DNA from: Arcicella rigui
GTDB lineage: Bacteria > Bacteroidota > Bacteroidia > Cytophagales > Spirosomataceae
Length of the DNA: 64,000 nt
Direction: 5' to 3'
Assembly: GCF_034929435.1 (NCBI RefSeq)
Contig: NZ_JAYFUM010000018.1
Span: 82,005-146,004 of the forward strand
A program made the translations under genes and the position numbers. Shown here in pieces: positions 52,811 to 62,816 of this stretch. Below the pieces are notes generated by a model that was not told the origin of the DNA, did no database searches, and saw only the letters and a list, made by a program, of their open reading frames with translations. The first letter of the stretch is position 1. The number at the start of each line of letters is the position of its first letter.

Positions 52811-54448
52811 ATGAACAAATTACGATATAAACTACTACGATTTGGCTGTATGCTAATGGGTATCTCTATATTCTTTAGCTGTGAAACCAATATTCTTGAC
52901 CAAGTACCAAAAGATTCATTGACGGGCGAAACCGTGTGGACTGACCCACAAGGAGCTACACAATTTATCAACGCTATTTACGGACAAATGCCTTCGGGCT
53001 TCGACCGTAACTATCAAGGTTGGGCAAAAGGTCTTTATTTGTTAGACGGCGTAACAGACGATGGCGACGTTGGAATGCCTTGGACGCACTCCAACCAATT
53101 ACAAACAGGAAACTTTTTGCCTTCGGATGTACCTTGGGGCGAAACTTGGGGTGATTATTATAGCTTAGTCAGAAAAACAAACATTGCCCTTGAAAATCTT
53201 AGCAGACTAAAAGACGAAGCTTTGAGAAATCGTTTGATGGGCGAAACCTACTTTTTACGTGGCTTCATTTATCACGAATTGTTAAGATTGTACGGAATGC
53301 CTTCTACTGGAGCGGAAGCAACGGGTGTACCATTGATTAGCAAAAGTTTAACATTAAATGATGACTTTCAGATTCCTCGTGCCAAATACGATGAAGTAGT
53401 TGATTTTATCATTGCTGATTTAGACAAAGCGGCTTCTTTACTTCCTAAAAAAGGAGCAATCGAAGCTGGTAGAGCTACTTCTGGTGCTGCCAATACCTTA
53501 AAAAGTCGTGTGTTATTGTATGCAGGTCGCTGGCAAGCAGCAGCCGATGCCGCCAACAAAGTGATTAATACAGATTATACTTTGTTTAGTGATTATAGAA
53601 CTTTGTTTTTAACAAAAAACAACAATGAAATCATTTTTGCAAAGAAATTCCAAGCACCCGATAAAGTGCATTATGGCTTGAACAATGGTTTCGATGTGGT
53701 GAACTCGCCACCATCAATCAGAGGTGGTAGCGATGCTGGTTGGGGCGGTAATGTGCCAACCCAAAACTTTGTAGATTCTTATGAAATGATTGACGGGAAG
53801 TCGCAAGCTACTTCGCCTTTGTACAAGGCTTCTGAGCCTTGGGCTAACCTCGACCCACGTTTTGAAGCAACCGTTGTACACAATGGTTCTACTTTCCGTG
53901 GACGTGTAATGGAATTGTATGCAGGCGGTGCAGACGTAACAGGCAGAGCCGAAGATACCAAAACGGGTTATATTTTGCGTAAATTCCATGAAGAACAGTA
54001 TGTACTTTATACAAAAAGTAGCGACCAAGATTGGATTTTCCTTCGTTATGCCGAAGTATTGCTCAATTATGCAGAAGCCAAAAACGAAGCTACTGGCCCA
54101 GATGCAAGCGTGTATAGTGCCATCAATGCCATTAGAAAAAGAGCAGGAATGCCCGACTTAGAAGCAGGATTGAGCAAAGACCAAATGCGTGCAAAAATCA
54201 GAAACGAACGCAGAATTGAATTGGCTTTTGAAGAGCATCGTTTCTTCGATATTCGTCGTTGGAAAATTGCTGAGAGCTTATTAAATGGCCCATTGTACGG
54301 CGTAAAAATGACTAAATCAGGCAATACGATTACTTATACTCGTGTTGCTTTTGAAAACAGAAGCTTTCCCTCTAAACTTTATGTATTGCCAATTCCACAA
54401 AATGAGGTTGATAAAAACCCTGCGGCTAAACAAATTGCTGGCTGGTAA
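52811..54448 (+). CDS. SusD/RagB-family nutrient-binding lipoprotein (second)
   Basis: A 545-residue lipoprotein; the signal peptide ends at a lipobox Cys (GISIFFSCETNILDQ). TPR-type helices are visible in LMGETYFLRGFIYHELLRLY and ATSGAANTLKSRVLLYAGRW, and the diagnostic C-terminal IRNERRIELAFEEHRFFDIR is present. It starts 12 bases after susC, the same spacing as at locus 1. A terminator follows. Confidence 0.93.
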   Translation: MNKLRYKLLRFGCMLMGISIFFSCETNILDQVPKDSLTGETVWTDPQGATQFINAIYGQMPSGFDRNYQGWAKGLYLLDGVTDDGDVGMPWTHSNQLQTGNFLPSDVPWGETWGDYYSLVRKTNIALENLSRLKDEALRNRLMGETYFLRGFIYHELLRLYGMPSTGAEATGVPLISKSLTLNDDFQIPRAKYDEVVDFIIADLDKAASLLPKKGAIEAGRATSGAANTLKSRVLLYAGRWQAAADAANKVINTDYTLFSDYRTLFLTKNNNEIIFAKKFQAPDKVHYGLNNGFDVVNSPPSIRGGSDAGWGGNVPTQNFVDSYEMIDGKSQATSPLYKASEPWANLDPRFEATVVHNGSTFRGRVMELYAGGADVTGRAEDTKTGYILRKFHEEQYVLYTKSSDQDWIFLRYAEVLLNYAEAKNEATGPDASVYSAINAIRKRAGMPDLEAGLSKDQMRAKIRNERRIELAFEEHRFFDIRRWKIAESLLNGPLYGVKMTKSGNTITYTRVAFENRSFPSKLYVLPIPQNEVDKNPAAKQIAGW

Positions 54449-54473
54449 TTTTTAGACAATGTTGTTGAATGAA

Positions 54474-54510
54474 AAAGAGGTTATCGGTAGCATTACCTGA
54501 TAACCTCTTT
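54474..54510 (+). terminator. Intrinsic terminator of the second susCD operon
   Basis: A 16-bp stem with one bulge: AAAGAGGTTATCGGTA (54474-54489) pairs with TACC and GATAACCTCTTT (54494-54510) around a GCAT loop. Confidence 0.85.
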
Positions 54511-54835
54511 GTGAATTAGTGATTTGTGAATGAGTGAGTTAGTGAATTGTTTCTAAGTATTTATCTTTTAAATAAGTACCCAAAAATTATCAGGTATAAT
54601 TTATTTAGTATTATAACTTCTTAAAAATAACTCACTAATTAGCGAGTTAGTGAATTGTGAGTTGTTATTTATTTCTAAGTATTTATCTTTTAAATATGTA
54701 TCCAAAAATTATCAGGTATAATTTATTTAGTATTACAACTTATTAAAAATAATTCACTGATTCACAACTCGCTAATTCACAATTCACTCACTCATTCACT
54801 AACTCACTAATTCCCAACTCAGCATTAGTATTTAA
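54511..54835. repeat. Word-type repeat region with an 87-bp direct duplication
   Basis: The 338-base gap before the FG-GAP gene is filled by words such as gtgaattagtgag and gtgaatgagtg (left, 54511-54550) and their complements ttcactcattcac (right, 54755-54835), so the ends can pair. Inside are two direct copies of an 87-bp segment starting TTTCTAAGTATTTATCTTTT (54550-54636 and 54672-54758), with about six differences. Each copy holds AAAAATTATCAGGTATAATT, which is promoter-like. Confidence 0.8.
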
Positions 54836-54848
54836 TCTATTTTCCCTA

Positions 54849-57800
54849 ATGATACACAAACGCATACTTTTCCTGCTTTTTCCGCTTGTGGTGGCTTGCC
54901 AATCGACTTCTTCTGAGGAAGAGCCACTTTTTCAGTTACTTGATTCAGAAAGTACAGGTATCAACTTTGTGAACGAAGTAAAAGAAGACGACAAACTGAA
55001 TGTACTCGAATACCAATACTTGTACAATGGTGCTGGCGTGGCTGTCGGAGACGTAAATAATGACGGACTGGCGGATGTGTATTTTTCGGGAAATATGGTT
55101 GAGAATAAATTGTATCTTAATAAAGGCTCTTTCCATTTTGAAGATATTACCGAAATCGCTGGCGTAGCTGGTAGAAAGAAATGGAAAACAGGCGTGAGTA
55201 TGGCAGACGTAAATGGCGATGGAAAATTAGATATTTATGTGTGTTACTCTGGTCCGGGGACTGCCCAAGAGCGTAAAAATGAGCTGTATATCAATACTGG
55301 CACAAAAAATGGTGTGCCTACTTTTATAGAAAGTGCTGCCAAATATGGCTTGGATGCCGAAGGTACTTTTACGACACAAGTGGTGTTTTTTGACATGGAC
55401 AAAGACGGCGATTTAGATGTATTCATGGTAAATCATGCCGAGATGTTTTATAATGCTTTCTACAATACTACAAAACTTCGGAGAACTCGACATCCCAGAT
55501 TCGGTAATAAACTCTATCGAAACGACCAAGGCTATTTTAAAGATATTAGCGAAGAGGCAGGCATTGATGGTAGTGGGCTGAATTTTGGACTAAATGTTTC
55601 TATTGCTGATGTAAACAACGATACTTGGGCAGACTTGTACGTCACCAACGATTATACCGAACAAGATTTTTTGTATTTGAACCAACAAAACGGCCATTTC
55701 AAAGAAGTACTCAAAGAAAGTATGGGGCATATTTCTAAGTTTTCGATGGGTTCGGCAATGGTCGATGTGAATAATGATTTGAAAAACGATGTTATTAGCC
55801 TTGATATGCTTCCAGAAGATAACTTTAGGCAAAAGCTACTCAAAGGCCCCGACGAATACGACCGCTACCAACTACTCGTCGATAGCGGTTTTCACCACCA
55901 AAATATGAGAAATATGCTCCAAATAAACGTGGGCAACAACCCCGAAGGCATTCCGCAGTTTACCGAAATTGGGCAATTGGCTGGCGTTTCAAATACCGAT
56001 TGGAGCTGGAGTCCATTGGTTTGTGACTTGGACAACGACGGAAACAAAGACCTCTACGTTACCAATGGCTATTTGCGTGACTTCACCAATATGGATTTCT
56101 TGAAATATACCTATCAAGAAGAAGCCGACAAGGCCAAAGCTCAAGGCAAAAAAATGAACACTTGGGAACTTATCAAGCAAATGCCCAGTACCAAAGTGAG
56201 TAATTATTGCTTTGCTAATAAAGCCACTAATGAGGGTTTAATTTTTGAAAATACCACAGAAAAATGGGGCTTATCAGCACCCTCAATCAGTACAGGAGCG
56301 GCTTATGCCGATTTAGACAATGATGGAGATTTAGATTTAATCGTGAATAATAGCAATTCCCCAGTTATGGTTTTTCAAAACCGTAGCCGTCAGCTTTCAA
56401 AAAATCATTATATCAAACTTAAACTACAAGAAAACTCAGCCAACACTTTTGGTCTCGGAGCGAAGGTATTCGTACAAACTGCCCATACTTCTCAGATGCA
56501 AGAATTGTACTCGGCACATGGTTTTCAAAGTAGCGTTGAGCCTAGTCTGCATTTTGGCTTGGGAAAAGATGAATGGATAAAATCGGTAGAAATTCATTGG
56601 ACAAACGGCAAAGTAACCACTTTACAGCATATCAAAGCCGACACTACGCTGACCATTCAAAGCAACACAGCAAAGGCTATCAATACCCCAACCGCATCGC
56701 CAATAAATTCCTTTTTTACTGATTATACCGCAAAAGCAAACCTGCGTTTTCAACACCAAGAAACGCCTTTTGTCGATTTTAAACATCAATCGCTTCTTCC
56801 CTACCAATTGTCAAAACAAGGCCCATTTATTGCAAAAAGCGATGTTAATGCCGATGGATTAGAAGATATTTTTATCGGTGGAAATCAACAAAAAGCTGGG
56901 GAATTATTCTTACAAAAAAGAGATGGCTCATTCCAAACTTCACCTTCGCAACCGTGGGCAAAAGGAACAATTGGGAAAGACGCTGGCGTACTATTTTTTG
57001 ATGCCGACAACGACAAAGATTTAGATTTATTCATTGCCAAAGGTGGAGTTGAGTTTGATGCTCACGCCTCTGCCTACCAAGACCAATTGTACCTAAACAA
57101 TGGCAAAGGCATTTTTACGATTACTTCAGAAGCCTTACCCGATTTGACCAGTAACGGAAGTTGCGTTGCCGTTGCCGACTATGATAAAGATGGCGACATA
57201 GATATTTTTGTGGGCGGTCGTTCTATGCCAAGTCGTTACCCTGAACCAGATTATTGTTATCTGTTGAAAAATGAAAGTAAAAACGGGAAAGTGTTATTCC
57301 GATACGCTTCCGAGCAAAAAGAGCCTTCACTTCGCCGACCGGGCATGGTTACTTCGGCTACTTGGACGGATATTAACAAAGATGGCTGGCTGGATTTGGT
57401 CGTGGCAGGAGAATTTATGCCCATTACCATTTACGAAAATCAGCGTGGACAATTAGTGAACCAAACCCAAAAGTATGGCTTAGAAAATACCAATGGTTTT
57501 TGGGCAAAAGTAATAGTTGAAGACATGGATAATGATGGTGATTTAGACATCGTTGCAGGAAATTTGGGACAAAATACCCAATTTAAAGCTTCTGAAAAAG
57601 AACCCATTACACTTTGCTACGCAGATTTCGACCAAAACGGTACAATCGACCCATTGATTTGCTATTATATACAAGGCAAAAGTTATCCACTTGCTTCATT
57701 AGATGAATTAGCCAATCAACTGCCAAGCATCAGAAAAAAATTCTTGAAATACAAAGACTACGCCGAGGCTACGTTAGAAACTTTGCTTTCGCCAGAGCAA

Positions 57801-58208
57801 ATAAAACAAAGCAACACACTAAAAATCAACACACTTAGCAGTACTTTTTTTGAAAATGTAGGCAATGGTAAATTCTCCGCCAAAGTTTTGCCATTGTCTG
57901 CTCAAGTTTCATTGGCTTCTTGTATAAGCGTAGCCGACTTTAACCAAGACGGCAAAAAAGACATACTTGTAGCAGGAAATTTCTATCCGTGGCGAGTACA
58001 ATTAGGCAGAAACGATGCCTCAATGGGTTCGCTTTTGTTGGGAAATGGCAAAGGAAAATTCACTTCCGTTGCCAATCAACAAGCTGGTTTACTGTTAAAA
58101 GGCGATGTCAGAGATATGCTTACGATTCAATTAGCCAATCAAAACAGAGCGATATTCTATACCCAAAATTCAGATAAAGTGGGCGTTTTGAAGCAATTGT
58201 TGAAGTAA
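54849..58208 (+). CDS. CRTAC1/UnbV-type FG-GAP (VCBS) repeat lipoprotein
   Basis: A 1119-residue surface lipoprotein: signal peptide with lipobox Cys17 (PLVVACQS). It has many FG-GAP/VCBS calcium-binding repeats of the form DVNNDGLADVYFSGN, DMDKDGDLDVFMVNH and DLDNDGDLDLIVNNS, forming two beta-propellers (about 40-450 and 640-1100). An ASPIC/UnbV domain lies between them (about 520-600: GLGAKVFVQ, HFGLGKDEWIKSVEIHW). Proteins of this type are commonly encoded beside SusC/SusD in Cytophagales and are thought to bind the glycan or hold an outer complex. The gene probably belongs to the second SusCD locus, although it has its own upstream repeat region. Confidence 0.9.
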   Translation: MIHKRILFLLFPLVVACQSTSSEEEPLFQLLDSESTGINFVNEVKEDDKLNVLEYQYLYNGAGVAVGDVNNDGLADVYFSGNMVENKLYLNKGSFHFEDITEIAGVAGRKKWKTGVSMADVNGDGKLDIYVCYSGPGTAQERKNELYINTGTKNGVPTFIESAAKYGLDAEGTFTTQVVFFDMDKDGDLDVFMVNHAEMFYNAFYNTTKLRRTRHPRFGNKLYRNDQGYFKDISEEAGIDGSGLNFGLNVSIADVNNDTWADLYVTNDYTEQDFLYLNQQNGHFKEVLKESMGHISKFSMGSAMVDVNNDLKNDVISLDMLPEDNFRQKLLKGPDEYDRYQLLVDSGFHHQNMRNMLQINVGNNPEGIPQFTEIGQLAGVSNTDWSWSPLVCDLDNDGNKDLYVTNGYLRDFTNMDFLKYTYQEEADKAKAQGKKMNTWELIKQMPSTKVSNYCFANKATNEGLIFENTTEKWGLSAPSISTGAAYADLDNDGDLDLIVNNSNSPVMVFQNRSRQLSKNHYIKLKLQENSANTFGLGAKVFVQTAHTSQMQELYSAHGFQSSVEPSLHFGLGKDEWIKSVEIHWTNGKVTTLQHIKADTTLTIQSNTAKAINTPTASPINSFFTDYTAKANLRFQHQETPFVDFKHQSLLPYQLSKQGPFIAKSDVNADGLEDIFIGGNQQKAGELFLQKRDGSFQTSPSQPWAKGTIGKDAGVLFFDADNDKDLDLFIAKGGVEFDAHASAYQDQLYLNNGKGIFTITSEALPDLTSNGSCVAVADYDKDGDIDIFVGGRSMPSRYPEPDYCYLLKNESKNGKVLFRYASEQKEPSLRRPGMVTSATWTDINKDGWLDLVVAGEFMPITIYENQRGQLVNQTQKYGLENTNGFWAKVIVEDMDNDGDLDIVAGNLGQNTQFKASEKEPITLCYADFDQNGTIDPLICYYIQGKSYPLASLDELANQLPSIRKKFLKYKDYAEATLETLLSPEQIKQSNTLKINTLSSTFFENVGNGKFSAKVLPLSAQVSLASCISVADFNQDGKKDILVAGNFYPWRVQLGRNDASMGSLLLGNGKGKFTSVANQQAGLLLKGDVRDMLTIQLANQNRAIFYTQNSDKVGVLKQLLK

Positions 58209-58223
58209 AATTCACTTCAACAA
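58197..58223 (+). terminator. Weak hairpin at the 3' end of the FG-GAP gene
   Basis: A perfect 10-bp stem TTGTTGAAGT / ACTTCAACAA (58197-58206, 58214-58223) spans the stop codon; AT-rich sequence and GTTTTT follow shortly after. Confidence 0.5.
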
Positions 58224-58297
58224 AATACAAGTTTTTACTTATTATCATCTATGATGCTAAGTAATCAGGCAGGACTAAATTAATTGTAATTCCTTAG

Positions 58298-58456
58298 TCG
58301 GTAAACAAAACTGGTAACAAAGTTTGGGTTACCAACCTTGAAATAGAATATGGAATAATTAAATCTATCAATTACACACAATCGGGTAATGTTATTAAAT
58401 TTACGCTTCCCAAGCTCAAATATTGGGATATGATTGTAATGAATAGTAAAATTTAA
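58298..58456 (+). pseudogene. Remnant of a carbohydrate-active or similar enzyme gene (3' end)
   Basis: A frame of 52 codons without a start, opening just after a TAG at 58295 and ending with TAA at 58454. It would encode VNKTGNKVWVTNLEIEYG near its start and VIKFTLPKLKYWDMIVMNSK near its end. The FTLP-LKYWDMIV ending is like the C-terminal beta-sandwich of glycoside hydrolases such as GH66/GH13 relatives. No upstream part remains in the 90 bases before it. It is the tail of a deleted gene between two intact genes of the glycan locus. Confidence 0.5.
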
Positions 58457-58468
58457 TTAACCATTTTT

Positions 58469-61153
58469 ATGAAAAAAAGCACAAAAGTATTCATTTTGTT
58501 GTTGGCAACGACAACAATTCAAAACGTCATGGCTCAAAAAATACCCAAAGCCATTTATCAAAATAAATCATACTCTATTACGGCTGACGGTGTCAGACAA
58601 GGAAAGTTTTCTGGAAAAATACTTTCTGCCTCTCAGATTACTTCTGATTACAAAAGTCCTGCACAGGAATATCTCAATCCAAGTATTACTTTCAAATTCA
58701 GCATCAATGGAAAAGACAATGAAATGATTGCTGGTCAAGACCATCATTTTAATTGTATTGCCAAAGATGGAAAAGCCAGTACGCCGATTATTACTTTCGG
58801 CAAACAATATGTTGATAATACCAAAGTACCAGAAGGTGTATTTTTGAAAGAAGGAACGTTGCTGACGATTAAGGTAGATTGCCGTGCCATTATCGCTGAA
58901 ATGAACAGTAAAGGTTTTTACACAACTTTTAATGGTGATAAAATCTTTAAAGATGATTTTCATGGCATTTATGTAGCTGGCGGTACAAGTCCGCTGATTT
59001 GGGATTTTAACAGTTTGCACGGACATGATGAACTTAAATTATCAGACTCAGATAATGATGGTATTTACGAAGTAACGCTTAGACTTGGAGCTTCTGAACA
59101 GTCTAAAATTGCCTCTGAATGGAAATTAAGTAAAGATATTTCAAGCTTTCCGCAGTATCAATCACAATATCCTATTTCAGATGCCTTGTACAAATTGGCT
59201 ACCGAAGAGATGCTCAATGCCATCGAAAAAGACAGTACTTTACGCACAGGTAAAGAATGGGCAGGCGTTTGGACTCGTGACGTTAGTTACAGTATCATTC
59301 TTTCAATGGCACATTTACAACCACAAGTTGCCATGAATAGCCTACTCAGAAAAGTAAAAAATGAACGAATCATCCAAGATACTGGCACAGGTGGTGCTTA
59401 TCCTGCCTCAACCGACCGCATGATTTGGGCTGTTGCTGCTTGGGAAATTTACAAAGTAACAGGCGATAAAAATTGGTTGAATAGAATATATGCCATTATC
59501 AAAAATTCGATAGAAGATGATTTGAAAAATATCTATGATGCAGAAACGGGTTTAGCCAAAGGTGAATCCTCTTTCTTGGATTGGCGAGAACAAACCTATC
59601 CGCTATGGATGCAACCAGCCGATATTTATGAATCAGAATGTTTAGGAACAAATGCCGTACATTATCAAGCTAATATCGTTTTGGCAAAAATGGCAACGAT
59701 AATAGGTGACAAATCAATCGCAGAAAAACATCAGCAAATAGCGTCAAAAATAAAAAATGGTATCAATAAGTATCTTTGGTTGACAGATAAAGGCTATTAT
59801 GGGCAATTTTTATACGGAAGAAATCATAAAATTCTTTCACCAAAAGCAGAAGCATTAGGCGAAGCACTTTGCGTATTGTTTGGCATCACCGAAACCCCAA
59901 ACCAAGCAAAAGTAATTGCCAATACACCCGTGACGGATTTTGGGATTAACTGTATTTTCCCTCAAATTCCGGGCATTCCACCTTATCACAACAATGCTGT
60001 TTGGCCATTTGTAGAAACTTATTGGGCTTTAGCGGCGGCAAAAGCAGGAAATGAAGCCTCTGTTCTTAAAAGTATTGCTGCTATTTATCGCCCAGCTACC
60101 TTGTTTTTGACTAATAAAGAAAATTTTGTAGCCGAAAATGGCGATTATGCAGGCACACAAATCAACTCAAGTAATATGCTTTGGAGTTTATCGGGCAATT
60201 TGGCTTTGGTGCATAAAATCTTTTTTGGTATTGAGTTCAAAGATGAGGCTTTGGCGTTTCATCCTTTTGTACCCAAAGCCCTTACAGGTATTAGGCATTT
60301 AACTAATTTCCGTTATAGAAATGCCATTTTGAATATTGAGTTACAAGGTCATGGCAATCGTATCAGAAAATTTTTATTAGACGGAAAACCCACAGAAGCA
60401 CTTATCCCAAGTTCGCTTGAAGGCAACCATAAAATCACTATTTTCTTAGAAAATAATGTATTGCCTTCAACCATTAACCACCAAAAAGTACTTTTTGCTC
60501 CAGTCATGCCATTAGTGAGTCTGGAACAAAATAAGCTTGTTTGGCAAAAAATAGCAGGGGTTTCTTCATACCAAATTCTTAAAAATGGAGTAGTATTGGC
60601 AAAAACTACGCAAACATCTTTCACGATTGTTCCAGAACAAGTAGCAGAATATCAAGTGATTGCTATCGACAAGCAAGGTATTTCTTCTTTTGCGAGTGAA
60701 CCTCTTTTAGTTGCACCAACAACAAGTATTCAAAACTATCCACTTGTCAACTTTGCTCCAAAATCAAGCAAAAACTATCAAGGAGCTACAAGTAATGGAT
60801 TTGTCGAGATTAGCAAACAAACCAACACCCAAATAGCAATAAGTATCAATATTCCTACGGATGGTTGGTACAGTTTGGACATTCGTTATGCCAATGGCAA
60901 CGGCCCTGTAAATACAGAAAATAAATGTGCAATTAGAACTTGCTCTATCGAAGAAAAACAAATAGGTACATTTGTCTTTCCACAAAGAGGCAAAAACGAA
61001 TGGTCTGCTTGGGGAATGAGTAATGCCATTCAAACTAAATTGACTAAAGGTAAACATATAATCAAAATTCATTTTGAAACAGCCAACGAAAACATGAATG
61101 GCGACATCAATGAGGCAATTTTGGATTATTTACGTATTGTGAAGTTGAAGTAA
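58469..61153 (+). CDS. Exported six-hairpin glycosidase with C-terminal carbohydrate-binding domain
   Basis: An 894-residue enzyme with a signal peptide (1-22, ending NVMAQ). After an N-terminal beta-sandwich (about 25-225) comes an (alpha/alpha)6 barrel (about 230-650): LRTGKEWAGVWTRDVSYSII, TGGAYPASTDRMIWAVAAWE, SFLDWREQTYPLWMQPADIY and PPYHNNAVWPFVETYWALAA. Asp and Glu residues in WTRD and in LDWREQ are candidate catalytic residues. The end (about 770-894) is a CBM6/CBM35-like domain. Related proteins are annotated as glycogen-debranching or alpha-rhamnosidase-like; the exact substrate is not clear. Part of the second glycan locus. Confidence 0.78.
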   Translation: MKKSTKVFILLLATTTIQNVMAQKIPKAIYQNKSYSITADGVRQGKFSGKILSASQITSDYKSPAQEYLNPSITFKFSINGKDNEMIAGQDHHFNCIAKDGKASTPIITFGKQYVDNTKVPEGVFLKEGTLLTIKVDCRAIIAEMNSKGFYTTFNGDKIFKDDFHGIYVAGGTSPLIWDFNSLHGHDELKLSDSDNDGIYEVTLRLGASEQSKIASEWKLSKDISSFPQYQSQYPISDALYKLATEEMLNAIEKDSTLRTGKEWAGVWTRDVSYSIILSMAHLQPQVAMNSLLRKVKNERIIQDTGTGGAYPASTDRMIWAVAAWEIYKVTGDKNWLNRIYAIIKNSIEDDLKNIYDAETGLAKGESSFLDWREQTYPLWMQPADIYESECLGTNAVHYQANIVLAKMATIIGDKSIAEKHQQIASKIKNGINKYLWLTDKGYYGQFLYGRNHKILSPKAEALGEALCVLFGITETPNQAKVIANTPVTDFGINCIFPQIPGIPPYHNNAVWPFVETYWALAAAKAGNEASVLKSIAAIYRPATLFLTNKENFVAENGDYAGTQINSSNMLWSLSGNLALVHKIFFGIEFKDEALAFHPFVPKALTGIRHLTNFRYRNAILNIELQGHGNRIRKFLLDGKPTEALIPSSLEGNHKITIFLENNVLPSTINHQKVLFAPVMPLVSLEQNKLVWQKIAGVSSYQILKNGVVLAKTTQTSFTIVPEQVAEYQVIAIDKQGISSFASEPLLVAPTTSIQNYPLVNFAPKSSKNYQGATSNGFVEISKQTNTQIAISINIPTDGWYSLDIRYANGNGPVNTENKCAIRTCSIEEKQIGTFVFPQRGKNEWSAWGMSNAIQTKLTKGKHIIKIHFETANENMNGDINEAILDYLRIVKLK

Positions 61154-61162
61154 GAGAGCATC

Positions 61163-62395
61163 TTACTTCACCAAAACCCAACGATTCACCGTATTATTTC
61201 GTCCTTCTATCATGATTTTATAGAAGGACGATTTTTTTTGACTTACATCTACCGTGATACTTTCTTGGGTATTCGGTACAGTGTCGATTAATTCATAGAG
61301 GTCTTTGCCTCCTTCTTCAAAATGGTTGGTTGTACTCAGCCATATTTTTACTTTACCTTTTTTCTCTAAGGCTTTCCACGAAATTTGTAAACTATCTTTT
61401 ACCAAAACTGCATTCGGATTAGCTACTGAAACAGGATTGATTAAGGCTACACCGTCTATTTCTACCAGATTTTCCGCTGGAATTTTTAATCCCATAAAAC
61501 GAGCCATCGTTGGCATAATATCTACAATGGCAGGTTGGTTTTCCTGAAAGTAATTGTTCAATGGTTTGGCATTGGTTGCTATCCAAGTAGTACGTTCTCT
61601 GTCCGACTGTCCGCCGTGATTTTTACCTGTTTTAGCATCTCTTCCGTGGTCGGTCGTAATTACGATTAGCCAATCTTCTTTAAAATTTTTCTTTCTATAT
61701 TCTATCGCTTCCCATACTTTGCCGATTTGACTGTCCACATAACCCAAAGCTTTGGTGAATTGCTCACTATCGCCATACTTATGTCCCATATCGTCAGAAT
61801 ATTCCAAATATACCCACGATAAATCTGGGGCATTCTCTTTGATACTTTTAGCCGCTTCATCGCTTACTTTTTCGTCGATTTTATGAATGTATTCACTTTG
61901 TTTATCATGTGGATAAGTAAGTGTGTCCAACTCATAGCCATCGGCTACAAAATCCATTTTAATATTGCCTGCATTGGTCAAAGACTCGCCAATCAATTTG
62001 GTTCTATTGTCTAACCATGTAGAATAAACGCCTATTTTCTTTTCGGGATATTGACTTTTCAATAACCTGAAAATATTCCAATAATGATAATTCGGTTTCT
62101 TAATATCGTTACCCCAAACATTATGTTTATTTACCCAAGTACCCGTCAGCAAACTATTGTAGCCTACAGCAGAAATGGTTGGTGTTTGTGAATACTGTCC
62201 TTTTTCGCCACCAACATAAGCCCTTTTGTACGCTCCGATGGCACTAATTTTCTTTAAATTAGGCATTTCGGCTTTTTCGATGGCATCAGCAGGAATGCCG
62301 TCAACTATCATAAAAACTACTTTTTTAGCTGTTTTTTGTGCGAAAGTTGTTGATGAAACAATTAGTATATAAAAAAGAATTTGGAAGATTTTCAT
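61163..62395 (-). CDS. Exported type I phosphodiesterase / alkaline phosphatase-superfamily protein
   Basis: A 410-residue protein with a signal peptide (1-19). The metal sites of the nucleotide pyrophosphatase/phosphodiesterase family are visible: VVFMIVDGIPADA (first Asp), SQTPTISAVGYNSLLTGTW (threonine nucleophile region), YLEYSDDMGHKYGD (Asp/His) and VITTDHGRDAKTGKNHGGQS (Asp-His and distal His). It probably hydrolyses phosphodiesters or nucleotides in the periplasm. Convergent with the glycosidase gene, with only 9 bases between the two stops. Confidence 0.88.
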   Translation of the reverse strand: MKIFQILFYILIVSSTTFAQKTAKKVVFMIVDGIPADAIEKAEMPNLKKISAIGAYKRAYVGGEKGQYSQTPTISAVGYNSLLTGTWVNKHNVWGNDIKKPNYHYWNIFRLLKSQYPEKKIGVYSTWLDNRTKLIGESLTNAGNIKMDFVADGYELDTLTYPHDKQSEYIHKIDEKVSDEAAKSIKENAPDLSWVYLEYSDDMGHKYGDSEQFTKALGYVDSQIGKVWEAIEYRKKNFKEDWLIVITTDHGRDAKTGKNHGGQSDRERTTWIATNAKPLNNYFQENQPAIVDIMPTMARFMGLKIPAENLVEIDGVALINPVSVANPNAVLVKDSLQISWKALEKKGKVKIWLSTTNHFEEGGKDLYELIDTVPNTQESITVDVSQKKSSFYKIMIEGRNNTVNRWVLVK

Positions 62396-62816
62396 GGTTT
62401 TGTCTATCTCTCGTTTGTTAATGAAAGCTTATTGCCAAAGGCTAAAAGCTATTTTTCAACAAAATTCATACTTCTTCTTCACAAGTCTATCATTCTCTAT
62501 TTTATTTAATTGTTAATAAGCGGAGAGATTTGGGATTTCGGGATGTCGGATTTTGGATTTCGGCAATCAGATTTCAGGTGTCGGATTTCGGAATAGATTT
62601 CTTTACTCAATTTAAAATCACTCAATAAAACACCTCCCCACAAATCAGCAGAGAATTTATTAATGGTATTTATATTTTCGCTTTTATTGATGAGATAAAA
62701 AGCTAAAAATACGCATGGCATGACTATTAAATCACTTGATAAAGGATAATTTCAATGAGACTTTATCAAAAACAATCACTAAATCACTCATTCACAACTC
62801 ACTAACTAGCTTATCT
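62396..62816. other. 421-base divergent region with two repeat tracts
   Basis: Between the phosphodiesterase and the hydroxylase gene. It holds a tandem tract of ggatttcgg / ggatgtcgg words at 62527-62595 (at least six copies, no complementary half seen), then plain AT-rich sequence, then a short tract of aatcactcattcacaactcac words at 62772-62806 just upstream of the hydroxylase ATG. No coding sequence recognised. Confidence 0.6.

Noticed and set aside
62736..62816. Earlier TTG start for the hydroxylase gene
   Set aside because: The extra 27 residues are encoded by intergenic repeat words, and TTG starts are unlikely when an ATG fits the family.
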